DNA of 64,000 nt, taken from Roseburia sp. GTDB lineage: Bacteria; Bacillota; Clostridia; Lachnospirales; Lachnospiraceae. Both the position numbers and the translations under genes were made by a program. The stretch lies in NCBI GenBank assembly GCA_026168605.1, contig JAPFDX010000001.1, positions 248,001 to 312,000 of the forward strand. Direction: 5' to 3'. The notes beneath the pieces are model-generated. The model searched no databases, was not told the origin of the DNA, and was given only the letters and a program-made list of their open reading frames with translations. This document shows, one piece after another, positions 25,401 to 33,958 of the stretch (the stretch's first letter is position 1; every line of letters begins with the position of its first letter).

Positions 25401-26118
25401 GATCAAATTTCGGAAATACGGCGTGATGAAATTTATCGGGCATCTCGATATGATGCGCTATTTTCAGAAGGCAATGCGGCGCGCGGAGATCGACATCTGC
25501 TATTCGGAGGGATTTTCCCCGCACCAGATCATGTCGTTTGCCGCGCCGCTCGGCGTGGGCGTCACAAGCGATGGCGAGTACCTGGACATCGAGGTGCACC
25601 GGTCGCCATCGACCGCGGAGGCGCTTCGCATTTTAAATGAGACGATGGTGGACGGTGTCGAGATCACCGGATATGTAAAGCTTTCCGACGATGCAAAGAC
25701 GGCGATGTCGATCGTGGCGGCGGCAGATTATGAGCTTTCCTTTAAGGAAGGTTACACGCCGGTGGCGACCGTGGAGCAGTTTGCGGATGGCATCGCGGAA
25801 CATTTCACTAAGCCTGCGCAGGTTCTAATCACCAAACAGACGAAAAAAAGTGAAAAAGTCATGGATTTAAAACAGCTCGTCTACGATTTTCAGGTATCTG
25901 AAAAGGTAAGGGAGGACGGTATCGCCGTTCCGTGCTTCTATCTGATGGTTTCCACCGGAAGTACGGACAACCTAAAGCCCGAGCTCGTGGTGGAGCATTT
26001 GTTTGCAGCAATGGGACTCTCCTATGACGCAAACGCCATCCAGATCCACAGAAAAGACGTCTACGCGGCGGATGGGGACGGCTATATTTCTCTCGGCGAC
26101 ATGGGGACGGCGCTATGA
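25390..26118 (+). CDS. TIGR03936 family protein (DUF2344)
   Basis: A 242-residue protein of the DUF2344/TIGR03936 family, found almost always beside or fused to the TIGR03960 radical SAM protein. The N-terminal block reads RIKFRKYGVMKFIGHLDMMR and GFSPHQIMSFAAPLGVG. The fold is thought to resemble a tRNA-modification or TruD-like RNA-binding module, but this is uncertain. The ATG at 25390 has GGAGGAGG upstream and lies 11 bases inside the preceding gene; the stop overlaps the RNase G start (ATGA). Confidence 0.88.
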   Translation: MKIRIKFRKYGVMKFIGHLDMMRYFQKAMRRAEIDICYSEGFSPHQIMSFAAPLGVGVTSDGEYLDIEVHRSPSTAEALRILNETMVDGVEITGYVKLSDDAKTAMSIVAAADYELSFKEGYTPVATVEQFADGIAEHFTKPAQVLITKQTKKSEKVMDLKQLVYDFQVSEKVREDGIAVPCFYLMVSTGSTDNLKPELVVEHLFAAMGLSYDANAIQIHRKDVYAADGDGYISLGDMGTAL

Positions 26119-27404
26119 ACCGCTATGTTATCACAACAGAGACGATCGGAGGGCAGGAATACCGTATTTCTGCCCTTTATGATGAAAAAAAGCGGATGAT
26201 CGAGGTTCTCCCGGAAAAGCTGGGGCAAGAAGATCGTCCGGCTGTGGGGAACATTTACATTGGCAGGGTGGAAAATGTCGTGAAAAATTTAAACGCCGCC
26301 TTTGTCAAGATCTCTCCGACGCAGAACTGTTACCTATCGTTGGAGGACGTGAAGCATCCCGTTTTTACACAAAAGATTTCCGGCGAAAAAAAGCTGCTCG
26401 CGGCGGGCGATGAGCTTCTCGTACAGGTCGTGCGGGAGGCTTTAAAGACAAAAGAGCCTGCGGTCACGACAAACCTGAGCATGACCGGAACCTATGCGGT
26501 GCTCACGAGCGGCAACCGCAAAATGAGCGTATCGCAAAAGCTTACAAAGGACGTCCGCAGACATTATAAGGAACTGCTCGCACAGTGGCTGTCGGAGGAA
26601 AACGGATATGGCATGATCATCCGAACAAATGCGGGTGACGTTCCGGAAGAAACCGTGCGCATAGAGATTGAAGAACTGAAAAGGACGTATGCGCAGATGG
26701 CGGAGACGGCGCGCCACAAGACCTGCTACAGCCTGCTGTACCGGGAGGAATCCGCAGCCATGAAGCATCTGCGCGATCTGCGCCACGACTGTCTGGAGGA
26801 GATCGTCATGGATGACGGCGCGCTGTTTGCAGAGATCTGTAAAAGATATGGGATTCCGGAGGAACGCCTGACGACGGGCGGCAGCGTGTCCGTTCCGGTT
26901 GACACAGTTGTCGCAGACTGCGGTGTCCGTATCTGCCACTACCGGGATAAGCTGCTTTCCCTCTCCGCACTCTACGGGGTAAAAAGCCAGTTAGAGGCGG
27001 CGCTTCGGGAGCGCGTGTGGCTGAGATCAGGCGCGTATCTTGTGATACAGCCGACCGAGGCGCTGACGGTGATCGATGTGAACACCGGGAAAAACATTGC
27101 GAAAAAGGATGCGCAGGAGAATTTCCTAAAGATCGATCAGGAGGCGGCAGTCGAGATCGCAAGGCAGCTCCGCCTACGGAATATCTCCGGCATCATCGTC
27201 GTGGATTTCATCAATCTTGTCTCGGAGGCGGCGAGAGAGGAGCTGGTGCGTACTTTCCGCGCAGCCTTAAAGAGCGATCCCATCCCTGCGCAGCTCATCG
27301 ACATCACAAAGCTTGGATTGATCGAGGTCACGAGGAAGAAGGTGCGAAAGCCGCTGTTTGAAAGCCTTGAAATTTCTTCCAAAATAAATATAAAAAACAG
27401 TTGA
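26115..27404 (+). CDS. rng: Ribonuclease E/G family endoribonuclease
   Basis: A 429-residue RNase G-type enzyme that cuts single-stranded, AU-rich RNA. The S1 domain lies at about 40-120 (GNIYIGRVENVVKNLNAAFV). The catalytic region has the two DNase I-like Asp strands, ALTVIDVNTGKN and IIVVDFINL. The zinc-link cysteine motif of RNase E is not evident and the protein stops near TRKKVRKPL, so it is the short form. The start overlaps the previous stop; its own stop (27402-27404) is embedded in the -35 of the rplU promoter. Confidence 0.93.
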   Translation: MNRYVITTETIGGQEYRISALYDEKKRMIEVLPEKLGQEDRPAVGNIYIGRVENVVKNLNAAFVKISPTQNCYLSLEDVKHPVFTQKISGEKKLLAAGDELLVQVVREALKTKEPAVTTNLSMTGTYAVLTSGNRKMSVSQKLTKDVRRHYKELLAQWLSEENGYGMIIRTNAGDVPEETVRIEIEELKRTYAQMAETARHKTCYSLLYREESAAMKHLRDLRHDCLEEIVMDDGALFAEICKRYGIPEERLTTGGSVSVPVDTVVADCGVRICHYRDKLLSLSALYGVKSQLEAALRERVWLRSGAYLVIQPTEALTVIDVNTGKNIAKKDAQENFLKIDQEAAVEIARQLRLRNISGIIVVDFINLVSEAAREELVRTFRAALKSDPIPAQLIDITKLGLIEVTRKKVRKPLFESLEISSKINIKNS

Positions 27405-27429
27405 CGTAATCATCGGGGTATGCTATCAT
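27401..27429 (+). promoter_or_regulatory. Promoter of the rplU-prp-rpmA operon
   Basis: TTGACG (27401-27406), 17-base spacer, TATCAT (27424-27429). The -35 contains the stop codon of rng. Confidence 0.75.
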
Positions 27430-27435
27430 TACGAA

Positions 27436-27505
27436 GTATGCCGCACAGTGAGGTTCTATAAGTCTGTTCTTTTACAAGAATAGCACCATAACTGGCGAGT
27501 AATGA
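27436..27505 (+). ncRNA. Ribosomal protein L21 leader
   Basis: The untranslated region before rplU matches the Firmicutes L21 leader pattern as I know it: a short stem region (CCGCACAGTG and following), a small hairpin TTCTTTTACAAGAA, the conserved GCACCATA and then TGGCGAG ahead of the AGGAGG site. In relatives such leaders give autogenous feedback, by inference through L21 or its operon products. Confidence 0.8.
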
Positions 27506-27521
27506 TAATAGGAGGTGCCAT

Positions 27522-27827
27522 ATGTACGCAATTATAGCAACAGGTGGTAAACAGTACAAAGTATCCGAAGGCGATATCATTACCATTGAAAAACTTGGTG
27601 TTGAGGCTGGTGAGAAAGTAACTTTTGATCAGGTTTTAGCTGTATCTGACAACGGAATCAAGGTTGGTTCTGATGTGGCTAACGCATCTGTCGAGGCTTC
27701 CGTCGTAAAAGAGGGAAGGGGCAAGAAGGTTATTGTTTACAAGTACAAGAGAAAGACCGGCTATCACAAGAAGAACGGTCACAGACAGGCGTTCACACAA
27801 GTTAAGATCGAAAAGATCAATGCGTAA
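27522..27827 (+). CDS. rplU: 50S ribosomal protein L21
   Basis: A 101-residue L21, a 23S rRNA-binding large-subunit protein. [18 protein letters not shown], the [20 protein letters not shown] block and the FTQVKIEKI end are diagnostic. ATAGGAGG lies seven bases before the ATG. It is first in rplU-prp-rpmA, controlled by the leader upstream. Confidence 0.98.
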   Translation: MYAIIATGGKQYKVSEGDIITIEKLGVEAGEKVTFDQVLAVSDNGIKVGSDVANASVEASVVKEGRGKKVIVYKYKRKTGYHKKNGHRQAFTQVKIEKINA

Positions 27828-27878
27828 TCAAATCTTTCTGATGAAAGATGACTTTTTAAAAGTGATTGGGAAATTGTT

Positions 27879-28205
27879 ATGACAAAGATAACGGTTTTCA
27901 CAGACCATGATGGAAGGTATCTGGGTTTTACCTGTCTGGGACATGCCGGATATGCCGACGCAGGGGAAGATATCGTGTGCGCGGGAATTTCCGCTCTTGT
28001 GATCACCACGGTGAATGCGCTCGAAGCGCTGACCGCAGAGGTGTTCGACACAGAGGCAGACGTCCCCGGCGAGATAGCAGTTCGTTTCCGGTCTCCGGCG
28101 GGGCATGACGCAGATTTGCTGATGAAGTCATTGGTGTTAGGCTTACAGGGAATACAAACTACTTACGGAGACGAGTTTATCGTTTTAGAATTTAGGGAGG
28201 TGTGA
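27879..28205 (+). CDS. prp: Ribosomal-processing cysteine protease Prp
   Basis: A 108-residue Prp that removes the N-terminal extension of L27 in Firmicutes. The catalytic pair falls at the positions known from Staphylococcus aureus: H22 in LGHAGYA and C34 in DIVCAGISAL. It is placed between the L21 and L27 genes as usual, and rpmA in this window encodes the cleavable extension. The stop is three bases before the rpmA start. Confidence 0.95.
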   Translation: MTKITVFTDHDGRYLGFTCLGHAGYADAGEDIVCAGISALVITTVNALEALTAEVFDTEADVPGEIAVRFRSPAGHDADLLMKSLVLGLQGIQTTYGDEFIVLEFREV

Positions 28206-28208
28206 GAT

Positions 28209-28493
28209 ATGTTGAATATGAACCTTCAGTTTTTTGCCCACAAAAAGGGAGTTGGTTCTACAAAGAACGGCCGTGATTCCGAGTCCAAGAGATTAGGAGC
28301 CAAGAGAGCAGACGGACAGTTCGTAAAAGCTGGCAACATTTTATACAGACAGCGTGGAACGAAGATTCATCCGGGCGTGAATGTAGGTATCGGCGGTGAC
28401 GATACATTATTCGCTTTGACAGATGGTATCTTAAGATTCGAGAGAAAAGGAAGAGACAAGAAGCAGGCTTCCGTATATCCAGTAGCTGAATAA
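28209..28493 (+). CDS. rpmA: 50S ribosomal protein L27 with cleavable N-terminal extension
   Basis: A 94-residue L27, located near the peptidyl transferase centre. It begins MLNMNLQFF followed by [15 protein letters not shown]; the nine-residue extension ending in FF is the Prp cleavage site, leaving AHKKG at the mature N-terminus. GGGAGGTG precedes the ATG. A hairpin terminator-like structure follows. Confidence 0.98.
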   Translation: MLNMNLQFFAHKKGVGSTKNGRDSESKRLGAKRADGQFVKAGNILYRQRGTKIHPGVNVGIGGDDTLFALTDGILRFERKGRDKKQASVYPVAE

Positions 28494-28503
28494 GATGCAC
28501 CGC

Positions 28504-28562
28504 AGACCCGACTATGCACAGACATTTTGATGCCTGAAAGTAGCCGGGTCTTATTGTATTTT
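28504..28562 (+). terminator. Probable terminator between rpmA and obg
   Basis: AGACCCG (28504-28510) pairs with CGGGTCT (28545-28551), extendable past one mismatch to ACTA/TAGC, followed by TATTGTATTTTA. The loop is long (about 30 bases), so it may be partial. Confidence 0.5.
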
Positions 28563-28591
28563 ATGCAGACATTCCAGTTGAATTGAGGTAG

Positions 28592-29881
<1,290 letters not shown>

Positions 29882-29893
29882 GAAGGAAAACAT

Positions 29894-30190
29894 ATGGAAT
29901 TGACAAGTAAACAGCGCGCATATCTGGGCGGTGAGGCGAGCACACTAAACCCAATCTTTCAGATCGGGAAGGCAAGCCTGACGCCGGAGCTGGTGAGCGC
30001 GCTCGACGAGGCTTTGGAAAAGCGCGAACTGATTAAAGTTTCTGTTCTGAAAAACTGTGCGGACGATCCGCATGAGATCGCATCGATCATCGCAGAACGG
30101 ACGCGCTCGAATGTTGTGAAGGTCATCGGAAAGAAGATCATTCTGTTTCGTCAGGCAAAGAAAAACTCAAAGTTTGAGCTTCCCAGATAG
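29894..30190 (+). CDS. yhbY: YhbY-like CRM-domain RNA-binding protein
   Basis: A 98-residue single-domain CRS1/YhbY protein associated with pre-50S particles. MELTSKQRAYLGGEA, FQIGKASLTPELVSALDEAL and a GxxG-like turn (VIGKKIILFRQ) fit the family. AGGAAGG precedes the ATG. It sits between obg and nadD, a common Firmicutes order. Confidence 0.93.
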   Translation: MELTSKQRAYLGGEASTLNPIFQIGKASLTPELVSALDEALEKRELIKVSVLKNCADDPHEIASIIAERTRSNVVKVIGKKIILFRQAKKNSKFELPR

Positions 30191-30201
30191 GACAAAAATT
30201 T

Positions 30202-30837
30202 ATGGAACAGAACCATTACCGGAAAAAAATCGGGATCTTGGGTGGTTCGTTTGACCCAATCCATCAGGGACATCTGAATATTGCAGAGAGCGCGCGGGCA
30301 GAATTTTCTCTGGATGAGGTCTGGTTTATTCCGGCAGGCCATTCCCCGAATAAGGAGGAGAGCAGCATGACCGCGGCGAAGGCGCGCGCGGAAATGACAG
30401 CGCTTGCCCTGCTGGATTACCCGCATTTTAAAATGTCACCGATGGAGATCGAGGCGCAGGGGACAAGCTACACCTACCGGACGCTCACAAAGCTCTGTGA
30501 ACGCTACCCGGATGTGCAGTTTTATTTTATTATGGGGGCGGATTCGCTGGACTATCTGGAGGAGTGGAAGCATCCGGAGATCATCTGCCAAAAAGCGGTT
30601 CTTCTGACCGCAGTGCGGGATGAGATGGACGTTGCGCAGATCGAGCAGAAGATCCGGGAATTAAAAAAGCTTTTCTACGCAGAGATCTATCCGGTTTACG
30701 GGGGACGGACAGACATTTCTTCCTCCGCGCTGCGCAGACAGCTTGCAGTCGCAGAAGAAAAACCTCCCATGCTTCCGGATGCCGTGTGGGAATATATCTG
30801 TGCGCACGGGATTTATCGCAATAAAAAAGAACGGTGA
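30202..30837 (+). CDS. nadD: Nicotinate-nucleotide adenylyltransferase
   Basis: A 211-residue NadD transferring AMP to nicotinate mononucleotide to give deamido-NAD. The nucleotidyltransferase motif GGSFDPIHQGHL and the C-terminal ISSSALRR loop are present, with MGADSLDYLEEWKHPE in between. The ribosome binding site upstream is weak. nadD-yqeK-rsfS is a conserved trio. Confidence 0.95.
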   Translation: MEQNHYRKKIGILGGSFDPIHQGHLNIAESARAEFSLDEVWFIPAGHSPNKEESSMTAAKARAEMTALALLDYPHFKMSPMEIEAQGTSYTYRTLTKLCERYPDVQFYFIMGADSLDYLEEWKHPEIICQKAVLLTAVRDEMDVAQIEQKIRELKKLFYAEIYPVYGGRTDISSSALRRQLAVAEEKPPMLPDAVWEYICAHGIYRNKKER

Positions 30838-30849
30838 CAGGACAAAACA

Positions 30850-31455
30850 ATGGATTTACATGAGATTCGCAAAAAATTAAAAAAGGAACTGGATAAGGGA
30901 CGTTACGAGCACACAAAGGGCGTGATGTACACGGCGGGCTGCCTTGCAATGGCACATGAGTACGATATCGGCGACGCGATGCTGGCAGGACTGCTCCATG
31001 ACTGTGCCAAATGTATTCCAAATGAGAAGAAGATCGAACTTTGCAGGCGGCATGAGATTCCTATCACGGAGGTTGAATACAGGAGTCCGTATCTTTTACA
31101 CGCAAAGCTCGGCGCATACCTGGCAGAGACCGAATATGGGGTAAAAAGCCCCGTGATCTGCCACGCGATCCGGGTACACACGACAGGAGCGCCGGATATG
31201 AGCGTGCTGGACAAGATCCTCTACATCGCCGATTATATCGAGCCGGGACGCGACAAGGCGCCGAATCTTTCGTATGTGCGAACGATCGCCTTTCGTGATC
31301 TGAATGCCTGCATGGCAGAGATCCTGCGTGACACGTTAAAATATCTCTCCGGCAGGGGCGGTCCGATCGATCCGCTGACGAAAATGACCTATGATTACTA
31401 TCGTCCATATCTGGTTTCTGAAAACAAAAGTTTGGAAGGGAGAGAAGATTCATGA
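30850..31455 (+). CDS. yqeK: YqeK HD-domain bis(5'-nucleosyl)-tetraphosphatase
   Basis: A 201-residue HD-domain hydrolase; YqeK enzymes hydrolyse diadenosine tetraphosphate symmetrically. Metal ligands are suggested by YEHTKGV, LLHDCAK (the HD pair), HAKLGAYLA and LYIADYIEPGR. The stop overlaps the rsfS start by four bases (ATGA). Confidence 0.93.
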   Translation: MDLHEIRKKLKKELDKGRYEHTKGVMYTAGCLAMAHEYDIGDAMLAGLLHDCAKCIPNEKKIELCRRHEIPITEVEYRSPYLLHAKLGAYLAETEYGVKSPVICHAIRVHTTGAPDMSVLDKILYIADYIEPGRDKAPNLSYVRTIAFRDLNACMAEILRDTLKYLSGRGGPIDPLTKMTYDYYRPYLVSENKSLEGREDS

Positions 31456-31799
31456 CATCAAAGGAATATTGTAAAGTGGCGGTTGCCGCATTGGAAGACC
31501 GCAAGGCGGAGGATGTGAAGGTGATCGATATCCGTGAGATTTCTCCGATCGCAGATTTCTTTATCATCGCAAATGGTACAAACCAGAACCAGCTTCAGGC
31601 AATGCAGGATGCGTGTGATGAGGCGCTGTATAAGGAAGGTTTGAAGGTAAAGCAGGTGGAGGGAAACGCAAATTCTACCTGGATCTTAATGGATTACGGC
31701 GATATTATCGTCCATATTTTCTCAAAAGAGGACCGCTTGTTCTATGATCTGGAACGTGTCTGGAGAGATGGAAAAGAAATCGACGTAAAAGAATTATAA
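31452..31799 (+). CDS. rsfS: Ribosomal silencing factor RsfS
   Basis: A 115-residue RsfS (Iojap) protein that binds L14 and blocks subunit joining when nutrients are short. VIDIREISPIADFFIIANGTNQNQ and LMDYGDIIVHIFSKEDRLFYDLE are characteristic. GGAAGGGAG precedes the ATG. It ends the obg-to-rsfS block and is followed by a terminator. Confidence 0.96.
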   Translation: MTSKEYCKVAVAALEDRKAEDVKVIDIREISPIADFFIIANGTNQNQLQAMQDACDEALYKEGLKVKQVEGNANSTWILMDYGDIIVHIFSKEDRLFYDLERVWRDGKEIDVKEL

Positions 31800-31827
31800 A
31801 AGACGGACAGAAATCTGTCGAAACTCA

Positions 31828-31863
31828 CCCGCAGAAAAATCATTTCCTGCGGGCTTTTCCTTT
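31828..31863 (+). terminator. Intrinsic terminator after rsfS
   Basis: CCCGCAG (31828-31834) pairs with CTGCGGG (31847-31853), 12-base loop, then CTTTTCCTTTAT. It lies just before the 3' end of lexA, which converges on it. Confidence 0.75.
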
Positions 31864-31871
31864 ATAGGAAA

Positions 31872-32489
31872 CTAGGAGAAAAACCGGAATACACCGAATA
31901 CCTTTCCAAGGATCTGACAGTCGTCTACGATAATCGGATCCATCGTATCATTCTCCGGCTGAAGACGGAAATGTCCGTCCTCCTTATAAAAAGTCTTGAC
32001 GGTCGCAGAGTCATCTACGAGTGCAACGACAATCTCGCCATTGCGGGCGTCCGACTGTCTCTGCACAAGGATCTGGTCGCCGTCATAGATGCCGACGTTG
32101 ATCATACTTTCGCCCTTGACATTTAGCATGAAGGTCTCCGCATTCGGGAGAAATTCAACCGGAATCGGAAAATAATTCTCAATATTCTCAACTGCGAGGA
32201 GCGGCTGTCCGGCTGCGACATTCCCGATGACCGGGACATTCGTGACCTCCCGTCGGGTGAGGTTAAAGTTGTCGTCCATGATCTCGATGGCGCGCGGCTT
32301 TGTCGGATCGCGGCGGATATAGCCGTTCTTCTCCAGCGTCTCGAGATGGGAGTGTACGGAGGAGGTGGACTTTAAATCGACCGCCTCACAGATCTCGCGC
32401 ACTGCCGGGGGATATCCTTTATTCAAAATCTCCTGCTTGATGTATTCTAAAATTTCTCTCTGCTTACTGCTGATCTTGCCGTATGCCAT
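31872..32489 (-). CDS. lexA: LexA SOS repressor
   Basis: A 205-residue LexA. The winged helix (about 1-70) includes [20 protein letters not shown]. The self-cleavage site is A93-G94 in NVAAGQP; the catalytic Ser128 lies in KGESMIN and Lys165 in ATVKTFY. AGGAGG precedes the ATG. It is divergent from a YneA-like gene, with at least four LexA-type boxes between them, one lying just upstream of its own promoter, so autoregulation is expected. Confidence 0.97.
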   Translation of the reverse strand: MAYGKISSKQREILEYIKQEILNKGYPPAVREICEAVDLKSTSSVHSHLETLEKNGYIRRDPTKPRAIEIMDDNFNLTRREVTNVPVIGNVAAGQPLLAVENIENYFPIPVEFLPNAETFMLNVKGESMINVGIYDGDQILVQRQSDARNGEIVVALVDDSATVKTFYKEDGHFRLQPENDTMDPIIVDDCQILGKVFGVFRFFS

Positions 32490-32535
32490 GAAAAATACCT
32501 CCTGAACTTGTCAAATAATGTGAAGTGCTATCTTA

Positions 32536-32564
32536 AGTCTAACACAGTCCTGCTAAAAATGCAA
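32536..32564 (-). promoter_or_regulatory. Putative lexA promoter
   Basis: On the minus strand TTGCAT (32564-32559), 17-base spacer and TAGACT (32541-32536). A LexA box (32575-32588) lies just upstream and a weaker one (32562-32575) touches the -35. Confidence 0.5.
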
Positions 32565-32574
32565 ACATATATTC

Positions 32575-32588
32575 CGAAAATTTGTTCG
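32575..32588. promoter_or_regulatory. LexA box 1 (lexA side)
   Basis: CGAAAATTTGTTCG matches nine of the ten conserved positions of the Bacillus-type box CGAAC-N4-GTTCG. An adjoining weaker match (CAAACATATATTCC, 7 of 10) covers 32562-32575. Confidence 0.7.
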
Positions 32589-32596
32589 ATTTTTAC

Positions 32597-32625
32597 TTGA
32601 CAAACATCTGTTCTGGATTTATGAT
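32597..32625 (+). promoter_or_regulatory. Strong promoter of the YneA-like gene
   Basis: Consensus TTGACA (32597-32602), 17-base spacer and TATGAT (32620-32625). A LexA box occupies most of the spacer, as expected for SOS repression. Confidence 0.8.
32601..32614. promoter_or_regulatory. LexA box 2, inside the promoter spacer
   Basis: CAAACATCTGTTCT matches eight of ten conserved positions and lies between the -35 and -10 of the YneA-like gene. Confidence 0.65.
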
Positions 32626-32632
32626 AAAGGAA

Positions 32633-32659
32633 AGAACGAACGTTCGCAACGGATGTTCG
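32633..32659. promoter_or_regulatory. LexA boxes 3 and 4, tandem, just downstream of the promoter
   Basis: AGAACGAACGTTCG (32633-32646) matches nine of ten conserved positions and GCAACGGATGTTCG (32646-32659) eight of ten. They abut at the likely transcribed start of the YneA-like gene. Confidence 0.65.
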
Positions 32660-32687
32660 GTACAGATTGATTTGGGAGGATAGGATT

Positions 32688-33020
32688 ATGAAGAGACAAA
32701 AGACAGAGGACAGAAGAAAGCAGTTTACCTTGTTGAGTGCATTATTTCTTATGACGGCAGTCATTATCGGCTGTGTGGTATTTCATCCTGCCAAGGCGCA
32801 GGCGGCGCCGGCGGAGACTTCTTATAAATATTATACCAGCATTCAGGTGCAGAAGGGTGACACGCTCTGGTCGATTGCCAGCACATATATGACAGACGGC
32901 TATGAGAGTGTTGAGGATTATATCGAGGAGATCTGTCAGGTGAACCGCATTTCAGACAGCGATATCCATTCCGGGCAGTATCTGACGCTCCCTTACTATT
33001 CAGATGAATATCTGGAATAG
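32688..33020 (+). CDS. YneA-like LysM protein, probable SOS cell-division inhibitor
   Basis: A 110-residue protein with a membrane segment or signal (about 13-33) and one LysM domain (about 50-105: QVQKGDTLWSIASTYM and the closing SGQYLTLPYY). This is the layout of Bacillus YneA, which delays division during SOS. GGGAGGATAGGATT precedes the ATG; an upstream TTG at 32667 is less likely. Its divergence from lexA and the LexA boxes in its promoter support the assignment, although sequence identity to YneA cannot be measured here. Confidence 0.82.
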   Translation: MKRQKTEDRRKQFTLLSALFLMTAVIIGCVVFHPAKAQAAPAETSYKYYTSIQVQKGDTLWSIASTYMTDGYESVEDYIEEICQVNRISDSDIHSGQYLTLPYYSDEYLE

Positions 33021-33089
33021 GAGATGCGTTATAGGAAAAATTACCGGAATATGACCATCTCATTCCAGCAGGTGCGCCTATTGCTTTTA

Positions 33090-33118
33090 TTGTATTTTCG
33101 GCAAAAACAGGCTATAAT
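33090..33118 (+). promoter_or_regulatory. Promoter of the PlsC-like gene
   Basis: TTGTAT (33090-33095), 17-base spacer and perfect TATAAT (33113-33118) upstream of the acyltransferase gene. Confidence 0.65.
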
Positions 33119-33177
33119 ATAGGCAGACTTGCTGCGGGTTTTGCAGATGTCATATTTACGGAGGATATTTGTTTGTT

Positions 33178-33894
33178 ATGATAAAGTTTATCTATGTGAT
33201 CTTGATGAATCTTTTTCGGGCGCCGTATATCATTCCCAAGATGCGCAGGGAAGCGGATCATCCGGAGCGGTATTCGGAGGAGGAGCGTTATCATCTTGCC
33301 CGTCATGTGATCCGTCTGATGAAGTTGTCCGGAGGAATCCGCACAAAGGTATTCGGTGTCGAGAATTTGCCGGAGGAGGGCGGGTATATGATGTACCCGA
33401 ACCATCAGGGCAAGTATGATGCGCTGGGCATCATTTACACTCATCCAAAGCCCTGCTCCTTTGTCATGGACAAGGCAAAGTCAAACACCATCCTTGTCCG
33501 TGAATTCCTCGATCTGCTCCAGGGCAAGCGGCTGGATAAGAAAGACGTCAGGCAGGCGTTTACAATCATCAACGAAGTTTCCGAGGAGGTCAAAAAAGGC
33601 AGGCGCTATATTTTGTTTCCGGAGGGCGGCTATGAATTTAATAACCGCAACAAGGTGTGTGATTTTAAGGCGGGAAGTTTTAAGATCGCCTTAAAGACAA
33701 AAGTGCCGATCGTTCCCGTCGCCCTGATCGATTCCTATAAAGTGTTTAACAGCTTCACGTTAGGTCCGGTCACGACGCAGGTACATTATTTAAAGCCAAT
33801 TCTGTTCGAGGAATATGGTCAGCTAAAGACGCCGGAGATCGCCGGGATGGTAAGACAGCGGATAGAAGAAAAAATTGCAGAAGTATTGCAGTAA
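33178..33894 (+). CDS. 1-acyl-sn-glycerol-3-phosphate acyltransferase (PlsC-like)
   Basis: A 238-residue membrane-associated acyltransferase. The HX4D catalytic motif is in PNHQGKYDALG; FPEGG provides the substrate-binding glutamate; PIVPVALIDSYKV is the usual downstream strand. A hydrophobic start (about 1-20) anchors it. Lysophosphatidic acid acylation in phospholipid synthesis is likely. GGAGG at 33160-33164 is 13 bases from the ATG at 33178 and four from an alternative TTG at 33169, so the start is uncertain by three residues. Confidence 0.87.
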   Translation: MIKFIYVILMNLFRAPYIIPKMRREADHPERYSEEERYHLARHVIRLMKLSGGIRTKVFGVENLPEEGGYMMYPNHQGKYDALGIIYTHPKPCSFVMDKAKSNTILVREFLDLLQGKRLDKKDVRQAFTIINEVSEEVKKGRRYILFPEGGYEFNNRNKVCDFKAGSFKIALKTKVPIVPVALIDSYKVFNSFTLGPVTTQVHYLKPILFEEYGQLKTPEIAGMVRQRIEEKIAEVLQ

Positions 33895-33928
33895 AAAACA
33901 GCGCGAATCACTCTTACGTCAGTTTGAG

Positions 33929-33958
33929 CTGCGGGATTTAGACATCCCGCAGTTTTAC
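33929..33958 (+). terminator. Terminator shared by the PlsC-like gene and the end of the recombinase gene
   Basis: CTGCGGGAT (33929-33937) pairs with ATCCCGCAG (33944-33952), loop TTAGAC, then TTTTACATATTTTG on the plus strand. The loop contains the stop codon of the minus-strand recombinase gene. Confidence 0.75.
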
